A DNA stretch of 26,739 bases from an uncultured Collinsella sp. Its GTDB lineage: Bacteria > Actinomycetota > Coriobacteriia > Coriobacteriales > Coriobacteriaceae. The translations under genes and the position numbers were made by a program. The notes beneath the pieces were generated by a model. It was not told the DNA's origin and ran no database searches. It was given only the letters and a program-made list of their open reading frames with translations. Location: the NCBI GenBank assembly GCA_900758845.1, contig CAAESW010000083.1, positions 1 through 26,739 of the forward strand, in the 5' to 3' direction. Positions 23,601-26,739 of the stretch are shown here, piece after piece (within the stretch, counting starts at the first letter, position 1; each line of letters opens with the position of its first letter).

Positions 23601-25394
23601 GGTGAGGGCGGTCACCTGCCCGGCAAGAAGGTCTACCCCTGGATTGCCGAGGTCCGTCAGTCCACGCCCGGCATCGGCCTGATTTCGCCTCCGCCGCACC
23701 ACGACATCTACTCCATCGAGGACTTGGCAGAGCTTATCTTCGATCTTAAGAACGCCAACCCCGGCGCGCGCGTGTCGGTCAAGCTGGTCAGCGAGGCCGG
23801 CGTCGGCACCATCGCCACCGGCGTGGCCAAGGGCGCTGCCGACAAGATCTTGATCAGCGGCCACAATGGCGGCTCGGGTGCCGCTGCGCGCGACTCTATC
23901 TGGCACGCGGGTCTGCCGCTGGAGCTTGGCCTTGCCGAGGCCCAGCAGACGCTGCTGCAAAACGGTTTGCGCTCACGCGTGGTGCTCGAGGCCGATGGCA
24001 AGCTCATGGACGGCATCGACGTCGCCGTCGCCTGCCTGCTGGGTGCCGAGGAGTTTGGCTTTGCGACCATGCCGCTCATCTCCATGGGCTGCCTCATGCA
24101 GCGCGACTGCCAGCAGGATACCTGCCCGGCCGGCATTGCCACGCAAAACTGTCGCTTGCGTCGCGGCTTCCGCGGCAAGCCCGAGCACGTTGAGCACTTT
24201 ATGCTCTTTGTTGCCGAGCAGCTGCGTGAGGTCATGGCGAGCCTGGGCTTCCGCACCATCGACGAGATGGTCGGTCATCCTGAGTGCTTGCGCCAGATCG
24301 AGGTCCCGGGCAACCGCAAAGCAAACCTGCTCGATCTGTCGCCCGTGCTGGCGAGCGCGACCTGCGAGTTCGGTGCCCATATTCCGGGCGCCGACGGTCG
24401 CCACTTCCTGCCACAGATGGCCGCGGACAGCGAGCTCGACAAGACGCTCGACTCCACGTTGTTTGTGCCCTATACGGCCGATGCCCGTGCGCACCTGCGT
24501 CCGATTCGCTTCCGCGCCGATATCGCCAACGTCAACCGCTGCGTGGGCACCATCTTGGGCAACGCGGTGACCAAGGCGCATCCCGAGGGCCTGCCCGCCG
24601 GCTCCATCACCATCGATTGCGATGGTTCGGCCGGTCAGAGCTTTGGCGCCTTCCTGCCACGCGGCATTACGCTCAACGTGTGCGGCGACGCCAACGACTA
24701 CTTTGGCAAGGGCCTTTCGGGCGGCGAGGTGTCGGTGCGCCCCAACCCGCATGCGACCTACAAGTTCGACGAGAACATCATCGTGGGCAACGTTGCGTTC
24801 TTTGGTGCCACGAGCGGCCGCGGCTTCATTAACGGTCTTGCCGGCCAGCGTTTTGCCGTGCGCAACTCCGGCGCCACCGTGGTGGTCGAGGGCTGCGGCA
24901 ACCATGGCTGCGAGTACATGACGGGCGGTCTGGCGCTCATCCTGGGCGAGGTCGGGCAGAACTTCGCCGCCGGTATGACGGGTGGCGTGGCCTATGTCTT
25001 TGACCAGTACGGCACGCTCGATGCCCGCGTGAACCACGAGAGCGTGGAGCTCAAGGCCCCGACGGTCGACGAGTTGGCGCAGATTCGTGCACTCATCCAA
25101 GAGCACGTGGACGCGACGCAGAGCCCGCGCGGCATCAAGCTGCTCTACAGCTTCGACTCGATGAGCAAGCACTTTGTGAAGGTCATTCCGACCGAGTACG
25201 AGCGCGTGCTGGCGATTGTCGCCGCCGCCGAGGCCGTCGGCAAGACGCATGCGCAGGCCGAGGAGCTGGCGTTTGACATTGTGACCGGTCGCGCCGACGC
25301 CGCCGATGTCGCTCGCTTTGATGTGGCGGGTGGTGTCGCTGGCGCTGTACCCGCCGCCGCCAGCTCTGTTGCTTCGACCAAGAAGGAGGCGTAA
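20697..25394 (+). CDS. gltB: glutamate synthase, large (alpha) subunit
   Basis: GltB makes glutamate from glutamine and 2-oxoglutarate, taking electrons from the GltD subunit. The product has 1565 residues, close to the family's ~1500. The first 20 residues are a probable propeptide. C21 in FDHDACGIGA would become the N-terminal nucleophile of the glutaminase domain (~21-430), which carries HSRYSTNT and HNGEINTLKGN. A central domain (~490-775) and the FMN-binding synthase domain (~830-1200) follow. The 3Fe-4S cysteines C1132, C1138 and C1143 lie in MGCLMQRDCQQDTCPAGI. The glycine-rich beta-helix domain occupies ~1270-1510. AGGGGAGG lies six bases ahead of the ATG. gltD follows after five bases. 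Confidence 0.98.
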   Translation: MQADSAQQQGLYRPEFDHDACGIGALADINGERHHQILDDALSILVNLEHRGGTGLEKNTGDGAGILFQVPHHFFRKEAQKCGQILPAEGDYGVAMLFFPQDNKGVEDARRVFEEGCAEAGVPLLFWREVPVDPHDLGETARACMPTILQAFLGRPDDTPAGDAFERRLYVCRRTIEKKADAEFALRDKIFYVCSMSSRTIVYKGMLVATQMRRFFIDLNDAAVKTAVALVHSRYSTNTTPSWERAHPNRFIIHNGEINTLKGNVNWIRAREPNLYSPVLQHDLERVMPIINREGSDSAILDNVLEFLVMNGRPLTRAASMLLPEPWDHNDSLSEERRAYDAYQSMLMEPWDGPAAIAFTDGRTLGAALDRNGLRPARYYVTRDGRFMLASEVGTIEVSPENILTSGCLGPGQMLEVDFARGRVIYNDELRARYAKEKPYRDWIAEETLTVDALDKPVAPTPAEDTEVPAAVRMAKLGYHWDDVDEVVRPMAQQGKAPLASMGIDAPLACLSKKTRSFFDYFYQLFAQVTNPPIDALREHMVTSTTLYLGNHGNLLEDSRTACQLVRLERPLLSEEEFERICAIDRVGFKTRRFRAVYRRDAGEGALQAALKQLAKDVEAAVRDGVNIVVLSDRAAAGEVPVPSLLAVGCVHNHLIRAGVRTFADIVVECGDAVSPHDFAALVGYSASGIYPYNAHACIRDLAAHGDLDVTAEQGIANYNKAATAGIVSIMSKMGISTVQSYHSAQIFEAVGFTPEFVNAYFAGTVSRVGGMGVEDVEREQNERYDAALAILKSPAPDQLPTLGLTKWRPLGGEDHLIDPQTVYLLQTACREDSYDTFKEYSARLHRTGRAVRLRDLLDFNVNGRTPVSLDEVEPALNIVRRFNTGAMSYGSISKEAHECMAIAMNRLHGRSNSGEGGEDPRRETPLANGDSKNSAIKQVASARFGVTSRYLCSAFEIQIKMAQGAKPGEGGHLPGKKVYPWIAEVRQSTPGIGLISPPPHHDIYSIEDLAELIFDLKNANPGARVSVKLVSEAGVGTIATGVAKGAADKILISGHNGGSGAAARDSIWHAGLPLELGLAEAQQTLLQNGLRSRVVLEADGKLMDGIDVAVACLLGAEEFGFATMPLISMGCLMQRDCQQDTCPAGIATQNCRLRRGFRGKPEHVEHFMLFVAEQLREVMASLGFRTIDEMVGHPECLRQIEVPGNRKANLLDLSPVLASATCEFGAHIPGADGRHFLPQMAADSELDKTLDSTLFVPYTADARAHLRPIRFRADIANVNRCVGTILGNAVTKAHPEGLPAGSITIDCDGSAGQSFGAFLPRGITLNVCGDANDYFGKGLSGGEVSVRPNPHATYKFDENIIVGNVAFFGATSGRGFINGLAGQRFAVRNSGATVVVEGCGNHGCEYMTGGLALILGEVGQNFAAGMTGGVAYVFDQYGTLDARVNHESVELKAPTVDELAQIRALIQEHVDATQSPRGIKLLYSFDSMSKHFVKVIPTEYERVLAIVAAAEAVGKTHAQAEELAFDIVTGRADAADVARFDVAGGVAGAVPAAASSVASTKKEA

Positions 25395-25399
25395 GTGCC

Positions 25400-26739
<1,340 letters not shown>

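Overview
The window reads as GC-rich chromosomal DNA of an anaerobic Actinomycetota, most likely a Coriobacteriia member close to Collinsella. This is inferred from the gene set (RNase R, SmpB, a split transketolase, a rubredoxin/flavin-reductase pair, Nramp, GltBD), codon use and actinobacterial-type protein sequences. It could not be confirmed without a search. No phage, plasmid or CRISPR module is visible. The only recombination gene is a lone serine recombinase.

Layout. 1-334: a small secreted protein gene broken by an apparent one-base deletion. 335-1204: leader, gene and terminator of ribosomal protein L31 (rpmE), which has a long Ala/Lys/Glu tail. 1469-5424: secA and prfB overlapping by one base. 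5555-6445: a YitT-type membrane protein. 6653-8426: transketolase split into N- and C-terminal subunits. 8952-11079: ftsE with a 170-residue disordered extension, overlapping ftsX. 11215-13350: rnr. 13528-15301: serine recombinase, VanZ-like membrane protein and ArsC/Spx-like protein. 15498-15908: an orphan gene on the minus strand. 16185-16352: tRNA-Gln(CUG) and tRNA-Glu(CUC) under one good promoter. 16447-17824: TPR protein overlapping smpB. 18030-18765: flavin reductase and a 47-residue rubredoxin. 18918-20174: Nramp transporter on the minus strand. 20697-26739: gltB and the start of gltD, which runs off the window.

Protein synthesis and its rescue are well represented: L31, RF2, RNase R, SmpB and two tRNAs. 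SecA and FtsEX serve export and division. The redox and metal genes (rubredoxin, flavin reductase, Nramp) have candidate metal- or peroxide-type operators in their promoters.

Two things stand out. First, the RF2 stop-codon recognition tripeptide is Ser-Pro-Thr, a hybrid of the RF2 (SPF) and RF1 (PxT) signatures. The usual prfB frameshift stop is replaced by a sense codon, and only 1 of 19 intact genes here ends in TGA (11 TAG, 7 TAA). Second, nearly every intergenic gap carries palindromic repeats of several families. These include two strictly periodic arrays of three hairpins (period 62 at 15309-15478, period 80 at 20297-20513), dispersed pairs shared between distant gaps, and a 123-base element with perfect 28-base inverted ends.
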